From positions 107,506-171,505 of the forward strand of contig NZ_JAMGZJ010000069.1 of NCBI RefSeq assembly GCF_025564085.1: DNA of 64,000 bases, written 5' to 3'. Shown here piece by piece: positions 25,246-38,000 of this stretch. The position numbers and the translations under genes are program-made. The stretch's first letter is position 1. Every line of letters begins with the position of its first letter. This DNA is from Silvania confinis. Lineage in GTDB: Bacteria > Pseudomonadota > Gammaproteobacteria > Enterobacterales > Enterobacteriaceae. Under the pieces are notes generated by a model that was not told where the DNA came from, searched no databases, and was given only the letters and a program-made list of their open reading frames with translations.

Positions 25246-26183
25246 CAGAAGCGGTACTCACCCGCCACAAAGAAGCTGTTGCGCTGGTTAAAGCCGAATT
25301 CGGTGAGCAGATTAAAGTTCTGCGTCATTTCGAACTGGGTACCAATCAGCATGTTCCACGGCGAGGTCAGCTTCTGTTTCACATCAAAGCGCCCGTCACC
25401 GTCCTGGTTGACGGCGTTAATCAGCGGCTGCAGCGCGGCGGGCATATGCAGATCCGCCAGGCTGCCGCGAAACTCCTGCTGCACGTCCTGATACATGGTG
25501 CCCAGCCACACCCCGAGGTGAGACTGTCCCGCTGGCCCCTGGAAGCTAAAGCGATACCCCACCCGTGGCGAGACGGTCAGCGCCGAGATTTTGCCGTCGA
25601 GGATGTCGAAATCGGTGCGGGTATAGTTGGTATCCACCAGCGCAAACCAGTTCTGATAGCCGCCCGCGAGGGTGATCCCGGTGCCCCAGGTGGTGCCTTT
25701 GAAGTCGAGCACAAAATCGATGTCCTGCAGGTCACCGCTCTGATACAGCTGATGTACCGATGAAGCAATCAGCCGATCCACGCCGGTATAGCGCGAAGGA
25801 TCCGCATCAACCGAGACGTTAGAGACCGATGAACCGCGGGTATGGCCGACGATGCCGTAAACATTGAGAAACGGAAATACCCACATATCGAGGCGCAGGT
25901 TTTCCGTTTTGCTCTGCTCTCGCGTGTGCCCGGCATCAATGTTGAACATATCGGTCGGGATGGTATGGTTACCCAGCGCCAGGCCAGAAAAGCCGATGCT
26001 GTCGACATCAATGTTCTGGCGCATATTCATGTAATTAATGCCGATGCCAAAGGGTAACGGAATCGAATATCCCCGCGCCCTCGCCTCGTCGCCCCAGATG
26101 GGAAAGGTACGCTCTTCGCTGTCCGCCGCGCAGGCTACGCCCGAAACCAGCAGCAACGGCACCACCGTATTAGTCCATCTCAT
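25245..26183 (-). CDS. Outer-membrane beta-barrel protein, unknown family
   Basis: 312 residues with a signal peptide (NTVVPLLLVSGVACA). The mature chain alternates amphipathic strands (FPFLNVYGIVGHTRG, WGTGITLAGGYQNWFALVDTNYTRTDFD, VGYRFSFQ, LTEFGFNQRNSFFVAGEYRF) and ends in Phe. These are the marks of an outer-membrane barrel of about 12 strands. No named family recognised. It begins 28 bases after the upstream Omp85-type gene and overlaps the next by one base. Its role is presumably linked to the other envelope proteins of this unit. Confidence 0.75.
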   Translation of the reverse strand: MRWTNTVVPLLLVSGVACAADSEERTFPIWGDEARARGYSIPLPFGIGINYMNMRQNIDVDSIGFSGLALGNHTIPTDMFNIDAGHTREQSKTENLRLDMWVFPFLNVYGIVGHTRGSSVSNVSVDADPSRYTGVDRLIASSVHQLYQSGDLQDIDFVLDFKGTTWGTGITLAGGYQNWFALVDTNYTRTDFDILDGKISALTVSPRVGYRFSFQGPAGQSHLGVWLGTMYQDVQQEFRGSLADLHMPAALQPLINAVNQDGDGRFDVKQKLTSPWNMLIGTQFEMTQNFNLLTEFGFNQRNSFFVAGEYRF

Positions 26184-26211
26184 AGACCCTCCTCATTAAT
26201 CTCTCGCGCCA

Positions 26212-27327
26212 TTACAGGCCAGAACCCACGTTGAAATAGACCGCCTGCTCATGATCGCTGAAAGCCACATCTATCCCGGTATGCAGCCCGTACTCACGGG
26301 CGACCAGGTAACGAAACCCGGAGCCCCAGGCCACTTCGGCGGTGTGATACAGATCGCCGGTACTGTCGGCGGCACTGCCTGCGCCGACAAATCCCTGCAG
26401 TATCCAGCGCGGTGTCACCTGCCAGCCGAGCTGCGCCTGAACGGTACCGACCGCATCATCCTGATAGCGATAGCGGGAGATCCCCCGAAGCGCAATGTAA
26501 GGCCGGGCCATCGGCGGCAAATGCGCGTCCTGCTGGGACAGCATCTGATAATTACCCGCCAGCGACAGGGTCCAGGTCGGGTTCAGCGGCAGGAAGAATT
26601 TGCCGTCGAGCGTCAGCACATCGTAGCGATAATCCCCGCCGAGAAACTGGCCGTAAAACTGGTATTCGCCGCTCAGCGCCACCCCTTTTCCCGGCCAAAA
26701 GAAGTTATCGGTGGTGTCATATTCCGCAACAATCCCCAGGGCTGATGAGGTGCTGCTGTCGCCCAGCACCTGCTGCCAGAGCCGGTCAATCACCGGGTTG
26801 TTGTTGGCCGAGATATCCATCTTTGCCCAGAATTGCGATGCGCCGACAAACACCGGTGAATCCCCCACCCGGAACAGCAGTTTTTGCGTGCCGCCGTAGC
26901 CTTTGGTTTCGGTGTTAATGGCTTTGTTGCGGCTAAACCCCGCCACATCCCCGGAATAGATATCGAGATTGATATCGGCATACCCGCCCGCAATCAGATA
27001 GCGGATGTGGTCATCCTGCCAGGTATGGCGGTGGCCGCCGCCGACAAACCAGGTGCCATTTTCCGTGCCACCGCCGCCAAAGGCGCTCATCGCCGGAGGA
27101 ATAAACTGCCCGTCCACCTGCTTGCCTTTACCGTGCAAAAACAAGCCAAACAAGCCGCCACCGTAGCCAACGGCAGGCTCGGTGATCACCACCGGGATCG
27201 GTAAAAAGCCGTAGGGGTTGTCCTGCAAATAGCTGCTCATATCCAGCATGCCGTCTTCGGGGTCGGTCAGATCGATTGCCTGCGCATGGCAGCAAAAAAA
27301 CAGCATGAACAGCAGCGTTTTTTTCAT
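26212..27327 (-). CDS. Second Omp85-type barrel without POTRA domains
   Basis: 371 residues with signal peptide (TLLFMLFFCCHAQA). The barrel shows VGYGGGLFGLFL near the start, YDTTDNFFWPGKGVALSGEYQ, and ALRGISRYRYQDDAVGTVQAQLGW, a variant of the Omp85 RG...YRD motif. It ends YFNVGSGL, so the usual terminal aromatic is missing, which may affect BAM-dependent insertion. POTRA domains are lacking. Its start overlaps the upstream MscS gene by four bases. It is clearly paralogous in type, though not closely, to the barrel at 24115. Confidence 0.8.
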   Translation of the reverse strand: MKKTLLFMLFFCCHAQAIDLTDPEDGMLDMSSYLQDNPYGFLPIPVVITEPAVGYGGGLFGLFLHGKGKQVDGQFIPPAMSAFGGGGTENGTWFVGGGHRHTWQDDHIRYLIAGGYADINLDIYSGDVAGFSRNKAINTETKGYGGTQKLLFRVGDSPVFVGASQFWAKMDISANNNPVIDRLWQQVLGDSSTSSALGIVAEYDTTDNFFWPGKGVALSGEYQFYGQFLGGDYRYDVLTLDGKFFLPLNPTWTLSLAGNYQMLSQQDAHLPPMARPYIALRGISRYRYQDDAVGTVQAQLGWQVTPRWILQGFVGAGSAADSTGDLYHTAEVAWGSGFRYLVAREYGLHTGIDVAFSDHEQAVYFNVGSGL

Positions 27328-28940
27328 GGTGCTTTCTCTTCAGGCTGCGCGGCAGGCGCGGTGTACCAGTTCTCTTTCGCCACCATCACTGCGGCTTCGG
27401 GCTGCATGACAAAGTTCGGCGACATGATCTGGATATTGAATTCGTTAAACACATCCTGAATATGGCTGTACAGCGCATTGCGCGCCGCCGCCAGCGACTG
27501 CCCCGGCAGGAGCCGGACCTGTAGCTCATACGAGATGTACCAGTCCATCAACCCTAGTTGACGCACCAGCGGGGGAACGGCAAGGTCGATCCCCGCGGCC
27601 CGTTTGGCGGCCAGCTCAAGTATGGCGTGAACCTGACGCCACGGGGTGTCATAGCCGATGGTGACGCCCACCGTCAGGTTGATGCCGCCCTCCGGATTGA
27701 GCGCGCTGAGATTGGTGATTTTGCCGCTCACCACCACCGCATTCGGCACCGTGACGACATAATTTTCGCGGGTGATGATTTTGGTGGCGAGCATCCCAAC
27801 CTCACTCACCAGCCCTTCGTTATCGGCCACCCGAATCACATCGCCTTTGCGCAGAGCGCGGGAATAGATCAGCACCAGCCCGCTCATGGCGTGGTTCATC
27901 ACCCCCGCCGAGCCCAGGGTCAGCATTAAGCCAAAGAAGACGCTGATGCCCTTAAACGCCAATGAGTTGGCACCGGGCAGGAAAGGATACGCCGCCGAAA
28001 GGGCGAACAGCCACACCACCACTGAGATCAGTTTGCGCGTGGCACCGACCGTTTCAGGGTGAATGCCGGGCAGTTGCAAACGCCCGGCTTCCACCTGATT
28101 GAGCACCACTTTCAGCAGTTTGAGGATAAAGGCGGTGATCAGAAAGATGATCAGGACAATCATGATCCCCGGGAAAGCAGAGGCAATCGACAGGGCGATC
28201 TCCCGCAGCACGTGAATCGACCAGTCGCCCAATGACGCCCCCCAGACGCGTGTCCAGGGGAACAGGCTGAACACCCAGCTCAGCCAGGCGTAAAATGCGA
28301 GGATACCCAGTAAAATCATTAGCAGGGCATACAGGCGCGTTTCGATGACACCAATAAAGCGCCGCCAGCGTTGAGGCACCCAGCTGCGATTTTGCAGAAT
28401 GCGTCGCCGGTAAAAGCGCCGCACCACGCGCCACGAGCGGTAGGCGCCATACCAGAAGAGCCCCAGCGCCAGCACACCCGCCGCCATTTTCACCGCCGAC
28501 AACGCGAGCCAACCAGAATCATATTGATCGCGCAGGGCTGTGCGCTGGGCTTCCATGCGGGTCAGCACGCGCTGGGCAGCCTGATCGAGGGTCAGATCAT
28601 CGCCTTCATCCAGATCCGCTTGCGCCAGCAGCATCACCGGTTTGCCGTTCATGACAATCAGCCTTCCCTGCTGGTTGTAGCGGGTGACCGGCACAATTTT
28701 CAGCGGTTCGCGCAAGTCCGCCTCGGTGAAGTTGCGCAGGGTATTGCGAATACGCAGCACCCGCTCTTCCGGGGTGGTGAGGCCAAACTTTGCCTGCAGC
28801 ATCACTATTGGCTGGTGGAAGATGTAAACAGTGCGGGCGCGCTCCTGCTCAGACGGCTGCTGGCGCGGTTCCGCCGCCTGCGGCGAAAAGGCCAGTGACG
28901 CGAGCACAGACGTTAAAAAAGCGAGCAGGATCCTGTTCAT
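27324..28940 (-). CDS. MscS-family channel with a periplasmic N-terminal domain
   Basis: 538 residues. The ATG at 28940 is taken; GTG codons just upstream are possible. A signal-like segment (ILLAFLTSVLASLAFS) leads into about 110 periplasmic residues with helical character. Five or so membrane segments follow. The pore-lining helix and beta domain are typical: SLAFKGISVFFGLMLTLGSAGVMNHAMSGLVLIYSRALRKGD, then VGMLATKIITRENYVVTVPNAVVVSGKITNLS. Channels of this family open under membrane tension; enlarged versions with periplasmic domains can be ligand-gated. It is placed right after the giant autotransporter, 106 bases downstream. Likely role: envelope stress relief or solute exit, by inference. 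Confidence 0.87.
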   Translation of the reverse strand: MNRILLAFLTSVLASLAFSPQAAEPRQQPSEQERARTVYIFHQPIVMLQAKFGLTTPEERVLRIRNTLRNFTEADLREPLKIVPVTRYNQQGRLIVMNGKPVMLLAQADLDEGDDLTLDQAAQRVLTRMEAQRTALRDQYDSGWLALSAVKMAAGVLALGLFWYGAYRSWRVVRRFYRRRILQNRSWVPQRWRRFIGVIETRLYALLMILLGILAFYAWLSWVFSLFPWTRVWGASLGDWSIHVLREIALSIASAFPGIMIVLIIFLITAFILKLLKVVLNQVEAGRLQLPGIHPETVGATRKLISVVVWLFALSAAYPFLPGANSLAFKGISVFFGLMLTLGSAGVMNHAMSGLVLIYSRALRKGDVIRVADNEGLVSEVGMLATKIITRENYVVTVPNAVVVSGKITNLSALNPEGGINLTVGVTIGYDTPWRQVHAILELAAKRAAGIDLAVPPLVRQLGLMDWYISYELQVRLLPGQSLAAARNALYSHIQDVFNEFNIQIMSPNFVMQPEAAVMVAKENWYTAPAAQPEEKAP

Positions 28941-29046
28941 CACCACCACCCTAACGCGACATTATTGTTATTTTTCAGGCCACCCGCGCCTCGGGTGGCC
29001 TGTGCTGTTTAGAGCGTAGTCCAGCGTTTCGCTTTCGCCATCACCC

Positions 29047-32000
29047 TCAGAAACGGATCTTCATCCCCAGAGACGCCGAAATATCCGCATCAAGGCTGGT
29101 TTTGCCGCTGTTATCCCAGGTTTTGCCCACTTCGGTGTAGGCCTGCACGTCGTCGGTTACTGTCCAGGTGGCACCAATCGCTGCTTCGGTGGCGGCAAAC
29201 TGTTGGTTGGCCTTCAGGGTGGTTTTGCCGTCGCCGTTGGCGGTATTGCGGTAGGTCACCTCATCCTGACCGTCGGTCAGCTCCTGCCAGTAGTTGACTC
29301 GCACGTACGGCTTCACTTTGCCGTAGTTCGTATCGTATTCGGCGGTAAGACGCGCCCCCAGACGGCCAATCACCGCGCTGTCGGCATTAACGCTGACGTT
29401 GGTTCTGGCGGCATCGTTCAGCGTGACGTCGTCAAAGTTGCTCCACTGCCAGATCAGCTGCGCCTGCGGCTCCAGCGCCCAGCCGGTGTCGCCGAAGTAC
29501 CAGGGTTTACCCACTTCCACAGAGGCCGTCACGGTGTTGCCATCCGGGTGATAGGTTTGATGATCGGTCATGTTTTTCAGGTCAACCGAGTGATAACCGT
29601 ACTGCAGAACGTTATCGACGTAGAAGCCGTCGGTATCGGTCCAGGTGGCATACCCGCCGAGATAGGTCGAGAAGGTGGAGTTATACGCCGCGCCGCCGCT
29701 CATGCCGGTGTTGCCATCAATCGAACTGTCGATGTCCATAAAGGTGGTGTACAACCCGGCGCGCCACTGGTCGTTTTGCCACAGATCGAGCCCCATCTGC
29801 ATACCGTTATACTGGCTGTGGCTGGTGCTGCTGGTCGCATCATCGAGGGTCTGATCGATGGTTTTGGTCAGGTAGCGCGCCCAGAAGCGCCCTTCCTGAT
29901 CTGCCGGGTTGTCGGCCCGATACGGCTGCTCGTCACCCTGACGCAGGTGCAGGGTGCCGAGCACAAACAGATCGGCCTGGCGGATAATCGACGGCAGAGT
30001 GTCGAAGCCCGGCACGTCCGGGCGATAGCCCGCACGCAGGAACCAGTCCTCGCCCGCGCCGTTAATATCCCCGGCGAACAGCTGGTATTCCCAGGCTCCC
30101 GCCGTCAGGTAATCGGACCCGATGTTAAAGGCATCTTTGGTGGTTTGCGCAGTGGTCACCCCGCCGTTAATCGCATCGACCACCAGAATGCCGTCACCTT
30201 CGGTTGGCTCGCCAAGTCGGCTGACGTCGATATCCAGCAGCGTGCTGCCGCTGGCCGAGCCGCCGTCGATCACCAGCCGGTCGGCGATGCCGGGGCTGTT
30301 CTGCTGGGCTGCAATTTTCAGCGTGCCGTTGAGGCCGACATAATCGCCCGCCACCGTCAGGGTCGAGCCAACGTTGCCGCCGCGCAGATTGACCGTGCCC
30401 TGGTTCACCAGGTCCTTCACGGTCTGGTTATGACCGCCGGTATCCAGCGTGCCGTTACTGCTGACGATATGGCTGGAGGCGTTGCTGAAGCGATTGATGC
30501 CGCCCGCCAGCAAGGTGCCGTTTTCCACCAGCGTGTAGCCGGTCCATTTATTGAGGCCGTTCAGCACCGTGGTGCCTTCACCGCGCTGAATAAAATCACC
30601 AGTGCCAGTAATGATGCCGTTAAGCTCCAGCGTGTTGGCGCGATTCACCACCAGAGTGGCGAGGTTGACCACGTTACCCAGCACGCTGCCGCTGGTGCCG
30701 CCATTGCCGAGTTGCAAGGTGCCGTTGCGCACCGTGGTTTCGCCCTGGAAGCTGCTGTCCTGCGTCAGGGTCAGCACGCCGTCGCCCTGTTTCGCCAGAT
30801 TGCCGCTGCCGCTCACCGCGGTCAGAAGAGAAACGTCGTTGCCGTTGGTATCAATGGCGCCGCCGTCCCCGGCCAGAGTCACTTCGCGGGCGGTATCAAA
30901 CGCCGCACCGTAGCGCAGCGTACCGCCATTCAGGGTAATTGCCGTGCCTGCCGCACCGAGGTTCGGATCGCCCGAGACCTGCAGCACCCCGTCGCTGATA
31001 GTGGTCCCGCCCTGATACGTATTGTTGCCGTTGAGCACCAGAGTGCCGAGGTCGGTTTTATTCAGCCCGCCGCTGCCCGCGATTTGCGAGTTAAGGGTCG
31101 CGGTATAGCCCGCCCCGCGCAACGTCCCGTCCCCGACGCGAATAATCGTGTCGGCGGTATCGGTGGTAATCACCCCGTCATTGATCACGTAGCCGTTGGT
31201 CATAAACTGCGCGCCGCTGATGGTCACCGCACCGAGACTGTTATCGACGCTGACGTTACCGGACTCGCCGCCAAACACCGCAAAAGCGCCATCGCTGAAC
31301 GGGGTGTTAAAGGCCCCTTCCGGCGAGGTCTGATCGGTGGTCCAGTTATCGTTGCCGTTGCTGTTTTGCCACAGCCCGTTACCGCCATCGATCGTGTCGT
31401 TGTTTTTCAGCGAACCGCCTTCGCCGCCGAAGCCGTCCCAGAAGCGCATGGTGTAACCGCTGCGGTTGACCAGGTTCACCTGTCCGTCGATCGAGGTCTG
31501 AACATACAGATCGTCGGCCGCCGCAGGCGCCGTGCCAATCTGCAGAATGTTGTTGGTCAGCGCGCCGCTGTAGTCGATCACCCGATAGACGCCAACGTCG
31601 AAATTGCCGCCTGCGGTCTGGGTAATATTGAGTGTGCCATCGAGATTCAGATCGCCGTTCACCGTCAGCAGGTCGTTCAGCGCCCCGCCCGGCGTACCGG
31701 ACTGGCCAAACTGGAAGTCCAGCTGCGCATTTTGCGCCAGCGTCAGGCTGCCGATCGTCAGTTCGCCCACGCTGCCGACCGCCGCGCCCGGCGTCAGATG
31801 GCCATTGTCGGCCACGGTAACGCTGCCGCCTAAGATCCCGGCCCCGCCCAGCGTGGCATCGGTGGCCACAATGGTTGCCCCCGTCGCCGCGCTTTGGTCG
31901 CCGTTGACCAGCAGTACGCCCTGTTGCACCGAGGTTGCGCCGGTATAGCTGTTATCCCCGGTTAAGGTCAGCGTGCCGGAGCCGGTTTTCGCCAGCCCGC

Positions 32001-35000
32001 CGCCGATACCGCTGATAAGCCCGCTGATGGTGTCGTTGAGACCAAGGTTGCCTTCGGTCAGCGTTGCGCTGCCGAGGTTAACGTCCCCGGCCCCGGACAG
32101 CGAACCGATGGCGGTATTGCCTGCGGAATCGACCAGCGACACGCTGCCGCCCGCCAGGTTACTGATGCGTGCTGACGCGCCCTGGGCATTGCCCGTATAG
32201 GCCACGGTGCCGCTGTTGGTGGTCAGGCTGTTGCCCGCATCGGCACTGCCTGACAGCAGCATCTGTGAAGCGGTATCAACATTGACGGTCGCATTGCCGC
32301 CGCTGCTGTCATCCCCCAGCGTCAGCGTGCCGTCAACCAGGTTGATAGCGCTGCCGTCCGCGGTGGCGGTATCGTTAAACGCCAGCGTCGAGCCGGTGAC
32401 GGTAAACAGATGGGCTTCGGCGGCGCTGTCGTTGTTGAAATTGAGCCGCGCGTCATCGGTCAGCGCGACCGTACTGTCGGCGCGGCCCAGCGCTCCGCTG
32501 GCGTTGGCATTGACGGTTAATGTGCCGGTGCCGTTTTTACCGATAATCGTGGTATTGCCCTGATAGCTGTTGGCGATATTCAGATCCAACACCCCATCGT
32601 CGGTGCCGGTAGAACTGTCTTTCACCGCCAGCGGGCCGTCGCCACCAATCCCGCCCTGTGGGGTAAAGGTCTGGCCGAAGACGTCGAAGGTGCCGCCCGC
32701 CACGCCATCGACAACAAACAGGCGGTCGGTGGTGTAATCGGCCCCGGTCTGGAAGGTGGCACCATTTTTGATCAGCACAAAGGTGTCGGCATCGCCGAGG
32801 CTGCTGTCTTTTGATACCTGTAAAATGCCGTTCCACACCGCCGTGCCGCCGCTGTACTGGTTGTCGCCGTTGAGGATCAGACGACCGGGGTCGGTTTTCA
32901 GCAGGCGGATGGCACCGTCGTCGTTATTGTCCTGCACCAGATCGACATTGACCGTGGTGGTCACATCGGCACCGGCCGCGCCGTCACCCACGCGGATCAC
33001 AAAGAAACTGTCGCCATGCGTCCCGCCCACGGCATCGTAGCTGTTATCGGGCGAACCTGCCCCCGCCAGATTGGTGGCGACGATGTGCAACTGAGAGTCC
33101 GGGTTGGCGGGATCGGCCGCCAGCACGTAGCCATCGGTGGTGAACTGCATCCCGCTGGTGAGGACATCCCCCGCGACATTGCTGATCAGCACGTTATCGG
33201 CCGCCCCCTGGAAGACGGCAAAGGCGGTTTGCGACCAGGGGGCATTGCCCACCCCGTTGACCTGGGTCCAGTTGTTACTGGTCCCGGAAATTAACGCCGT
33301 CCAGAAGCCGAATCCGCCGTCGACAGTCCCGTTCCCGGAAGTGCCGTCGCCGTGGTTGGTGGCATTAAGATCGCCATCCCAGAACTGGAGCTGATCCGCG
33401 GGCTGCGGGAAATCCAGCACCAGGTTAACCTGGTTGGCAATGTTGGTCTGGACGGCATACAGTTCAGCGTCGTTTGGCGGCAGCGTGCCAATGGTCATGG
33501 TGTTATTGACCAGCGCACCGCCGTAGTTAAACAGACGATAGACCCCTGGCAGGAAGGTTCCGCCTGCGGTCAGAGCTACATTGACGACGCCGTCGAGGGT
33601 CAGATTCCCGGCCACGTCCACCAGATCGTTTAGCGCCCCGCCAGGGGTATAGGCTTCCCCGAGTTGGAACTGGCTGTCGGTGTCACTCGCGAGGGTCAGA
33701 TCGCCGTTGATGGTCAGCACCCCGGTGCCGTTGCCCCGGGCATCATCCCCCGGACGCAGCACGGTGCCGGTATCAAAGACCACATCGCCGCCCAGCGTGC
33801 CGTAGCCGCCGAGGGTGGTGCCGGACTGGACGGTGGTCAGCCCGGTTCCGCTCTGCACGCCGTTAACCAGCAAAGTGCCTTGCTCGACGGTAGTGGTTCC
33901 GGCATAGCTGTTGTTGCCGCCAAGGCGGGTCACGCCGCTGCCCAACTGGCGGAAGTCCCCGGTACCCGAAATCACGCCGTTAAGCGCCACGTCGTCCGAA
34001 CGGTTCACCGTTAACAGGCCGTTGTCGGTGATGTTGGTGACGGTCGACAGGCTGCCGGTGGTGCCGCCGTTGCCCAGCGCCAGCTCGGAATCGGGACCGA
34101 TCAGCGTATTGCCGGTGAAGGTGTTGTTACCCAGCAGGATGGTGTTGCCGCCGTTGATGCGCTCCATGCCGCCGGAGCCGGAAATCACTCCGCTGTAGGT
34201 CTGATCGGCTGCGCCATCAAACGACACCAGGCTGGTAGGCCCGGTCGTCGCGATGTTGTACTGGCGGATGGTGGCTTCGCCGCTGGTCACGCCGTTATCG
34301 CCGGTGCGCAACGTCGCCCCGTTGTTGACGTTAATCTGTTGCGCGCCGGAGAGCGCCAGATCGTTGACCACGCGAACATCCGCCGGATCGCCATCAAGGG
34401 TCAGGGAGCTCCAGCCGGTGCCAATGTTGGTGCCCTGGGCCAGATCGTCTGCCGCCAGCGAGCCAATGTTTGCCGACCCGCCAGCGCTGTGGGTGCTGTT
34501 AAACGTCAGCGCGTTGTTGGTGCCGCCTTCGCTGAGAACATGGTGGAGAGTGGACAGACTCACGTCACCGAAGGTGGCGGTATCATTGCCATCGCCCCCG
34601 GTAAAGGTCACGCCACCGGCGAATTCCCCCGCCGTATAGCCAAACTGGTCATTGCCGCTGCCGAGGGTGATCTCGCCCTGGGTGGTGCCGGCGTTGATGT
34701 TCATTACGTCGTTGCCGCTGCCGGTTAACACCACCTGGGCGCTGTCGCTGGCGGCACGCAGCGTGCCGGTGTTAGTCACGGTGTTATTCGCGCTACCGGA
34801 GGCGTCAATCACCGTCGCGTCTTCGCTCTGGCTGATGATGGTCCCGGTGTTGCTGATGCTGCGCGTGGCTGCGGTGCCGTTAAGCGCAATCAGCGACTGG
34901 GCGTTGGTGGTGCTGGTGGAGGTGATGGTCCCGCTGTTGCTGAAGGCCGCAGTATTCTGCGCCAGGATGGTACTGCCGGTATCGCTGCTGGTGGTGATCA

Positions 35001-38000
35001 CGCCGCTGTTGCTCAGGCTGCTGGCATTGGTCGCTTCAATCGCCGCCCCCGCCGTTGCCCCCATGGTGATCGAGGTACCCGAGTTCACGCTGCCGCTGGT
35101 GCGCGCGAGGATCCCGGTGCTGTCGGTGCCGGTTCCGTTGATGGTGTAGCCGGTGCCGATGGTCAGATTGCCGCTGGTTTGCGAGCCATCCGCCTGCATA
35201 AAGGCAAAGCCGCTGCCGCTGCCCAACACATTCAGGACGTTGTCGCTGCCTTCGGCGGTAAAGGTCACCGCCGTGCGGATCGCCGGGCCATCGCCCGCAT
35301 TAATCGTCACGTCGTTGAGGTTGATATCACTGGCGCTGGCGTTGTTATTGATGCCCGCGCCGGTTCCGCTCACATCGATAGTGGTGTTGCTGGCGTTGAA
35401 AGAGGACGCCCCGGTGCTGTCGATCCGCACCCCGTCCGCACCGTTGCTGGCGGTGATCTGGTTTCCGCTGCCGTTGACGGTCAGCGTGGCTCCGTTGCCT
35501 GCCAGCTGTACGGCGGCTAACCCGCCATTGGCGGTAACCGTACCGAGCTGGCTGACCGTCGCCCCTGCGCCCTCAACCCGCAGACCAATATTCCCGCTGC
35601 CGGAGGCACCGGACACCGTGATGGCACCGCTGTTGTTCAGCAGTCCGGCATTCTGAATATCCACCCCGATGTTGTTGGTACCCGCGACGCTGACCGGCGC
35701 CGTAACCGTCGCCTGGCCGTTGTTATGCAGGATGATCCCGGTGCTGTTTGTTCCCAGCAGATTGATCGCCGCCCCGGCATTTAAGGTCAGATTGCCGAGG
35801 TAGCCAATGTTATAGCCGACAATCCCCGACTGCCCGTCGGCAGAAGCGATCACCGCATCGGACGTCACCAGCGTTTCCCGCGCCACGGGATCAATGGTGG
35901 CGTCGATATTGTAATTGCGACCATCCACCAGCACCGCCGTGGTGTTGTTTCCGGCCAGATTAATCGCCCCGTCGGTGATCGCCCCGTTTGCCCCGCCGGT
36001 CACTTTGACCCCGACCGCATTGTTGCCGGAGACGGTGATGGTGGCAGCGCCGGTGGTTAACTGGGTAGCGACATCATCGGCAAGATCGTTATTGTTCAGA
36101 TCATCCACACCGTTGGCAAAGACCCCGGTGGAGCCTTGCCCGGAGACAATCAGGTCGTAACTGCTGCCGGTGCCGGTATTGCCGTTGAAGATCGCCCCAT
36201 GATCGACGGCGAACAGAATCGAGTCCGTCTGCGCGTTATCGGTAATGGTCGCATTGGTAATGTTGATGCTGGCGCCCTGGCCCCAGGCGTAATAGCCCAT
36301 CTGCTGCGAATTCTGGAATGACAACGAGGCGTCCGCGCCAATATCAATGGTGGCGTTGCCACGGGCATGCACCCCAATGGCCCCTGCCGACAGCAGACTG
36401 ATGTCCGAATCCAGCGTTACCTGCGCCGCCTGGCTGTTAAGCCCTTCGGCATAAACAGCATAGTTGCGATAGGTATAGGGCTGGGAATCGGTTCCCCCTG
36501 CATCACCGGCCGTTCCCACGATGATGCTGGCATCCGCGGTTGAATTCAGCGTAGCGTTTGCGGTTTGCGCCAGGATGTTGAGGGCGATGTTGTTGTCGCC
36601 ATCCACGAAAATCCTGCCGTTGTTGGTGACCACCCCGCCATTGTCTTTGACATACATGCCGTAGTTGGCAGCCGCAGCGGTCCCGCCGTCTGAAGTGGAC
36701 GTCAGGGAACCCAGCACATTCAGCTGCCCATTGTTGGTCACGTCCTCGGTACCACCGTCAACCAGCATCCCGGCAGCATTGCGGGTTTGTGACAGCAGCG
36801 TGATCGTGCCGGTGTTCACCATGTTGCCCTTGCCGGTGGTGTACATCCCGGCGGTTAAATTCCCGCTGCCGACCAGATTAATGGCCTGCGGTACCGCGAC
36901 GGTGGTGATCGGTGCGCCACCAATAAAAATGCGCCCGGCGTTAGTCACCGTTCCGGTGGAGTCACTTAAAATCGCATAGCCACCCGCGCGTCCGTCTGGA
37001 TTACGGCTGTTGCCCGTCAGGGTAATGGTGCCGGTGTTAGTGAGCGTGCTGCTGTCGCCAACCGCCATCCCCCAGGCGTTATGGGATGCGCTATTGGTGA
37101 CGGCAACGTTGATATACCCCGAGTTACTGAGCGTCGCGTCGCCAAGCCCGGCCATCCCCACGCTGCCGACGTTGCTCACATTCTGATTTACCCCGTCTTT
37201 TTCGAGGAACAGCCCGGCATTGATGGTCCCGGTATTGATTGCATCGCCAAAGTTGGCGAGCATCGCTACCGTCGACGTGCTGCCGCTGCTGCGCCAGGCA
37301 TTGATGTCACCGTTGTTGGTGATCACCCCGCCATCAAAGGCTTCCATGACGGCGGATGCGCCATCAACGGCCAGGCTGCCATCCGCGGTGACCGTGCCGG
37401 TTGCCGCATCGCCGTTAGCATAGATGACCCGCAGATCGCCCGTGCCAATGGTGGCGTTGTTGGTATGGTTCAGACGATCTTCCCAGACGTCATAGGTGAG
37501 GTTTATCTGGGTACTTTGCGCCTGGTTGAGTAATCCGGTAATGATGCTGTTATAGACAGTTTGCGCTTCAACGGCGGAGTCAATGACTTCACCCTGAACG
37601 GTTGCCCCGGCGGTCAGCCAGTACTGGATCTGCGGGCTGCCAGCATACGCACCCTGCCCGGTGAGGTAATTATTCACATCAGCAATATCGTCCGAAGAGG
37701 TGATGTCGAACGTGCGGCTGCCCAACTGGATCACGCGTCCGCCGGGGAGTTCGGTGTAATTCGGTAACGTCAGGGTGTAGTTATACTGGGTGCTTTGCGC
37801 GCCCACGCTCTGGCTCTGGTTGCTGATCACCGCCGCAGGACGGAAATGAATATAGTTATCGGACTGCCAGTTAACCGCGCTGGTGGCCGATCCATCCCCG
37901 TCGGCACGGGCCAGGGTGGAGTCTTTGGTCAGCAGGTCGAGGGTATTGGCCGCCGCGGCAATCGGGGTCGCGCCAAGGGTGTCCGCGCCAATATTGATAT

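Noticed and set aside
27324..28940. Assignment as the potassium-dependent MscK
   Set aside because: About 540 residues, half the length of MscK (about 1100), and lacking its long periplasmic region.
29203..31833. 876-codon open frame opposite the autotransporter barrel
   Set aside because: GC-rich repetitive coding DNA keeps the antisense frame free of stops. Its translation is low-complexity with no signal, start site or family.
34200..38000. Regular short repeats that might suggest a CRISPR array
   Set aside because: They are in-frame beta-helix repeats of the autotransporter, degenerate and without uniform spacers.
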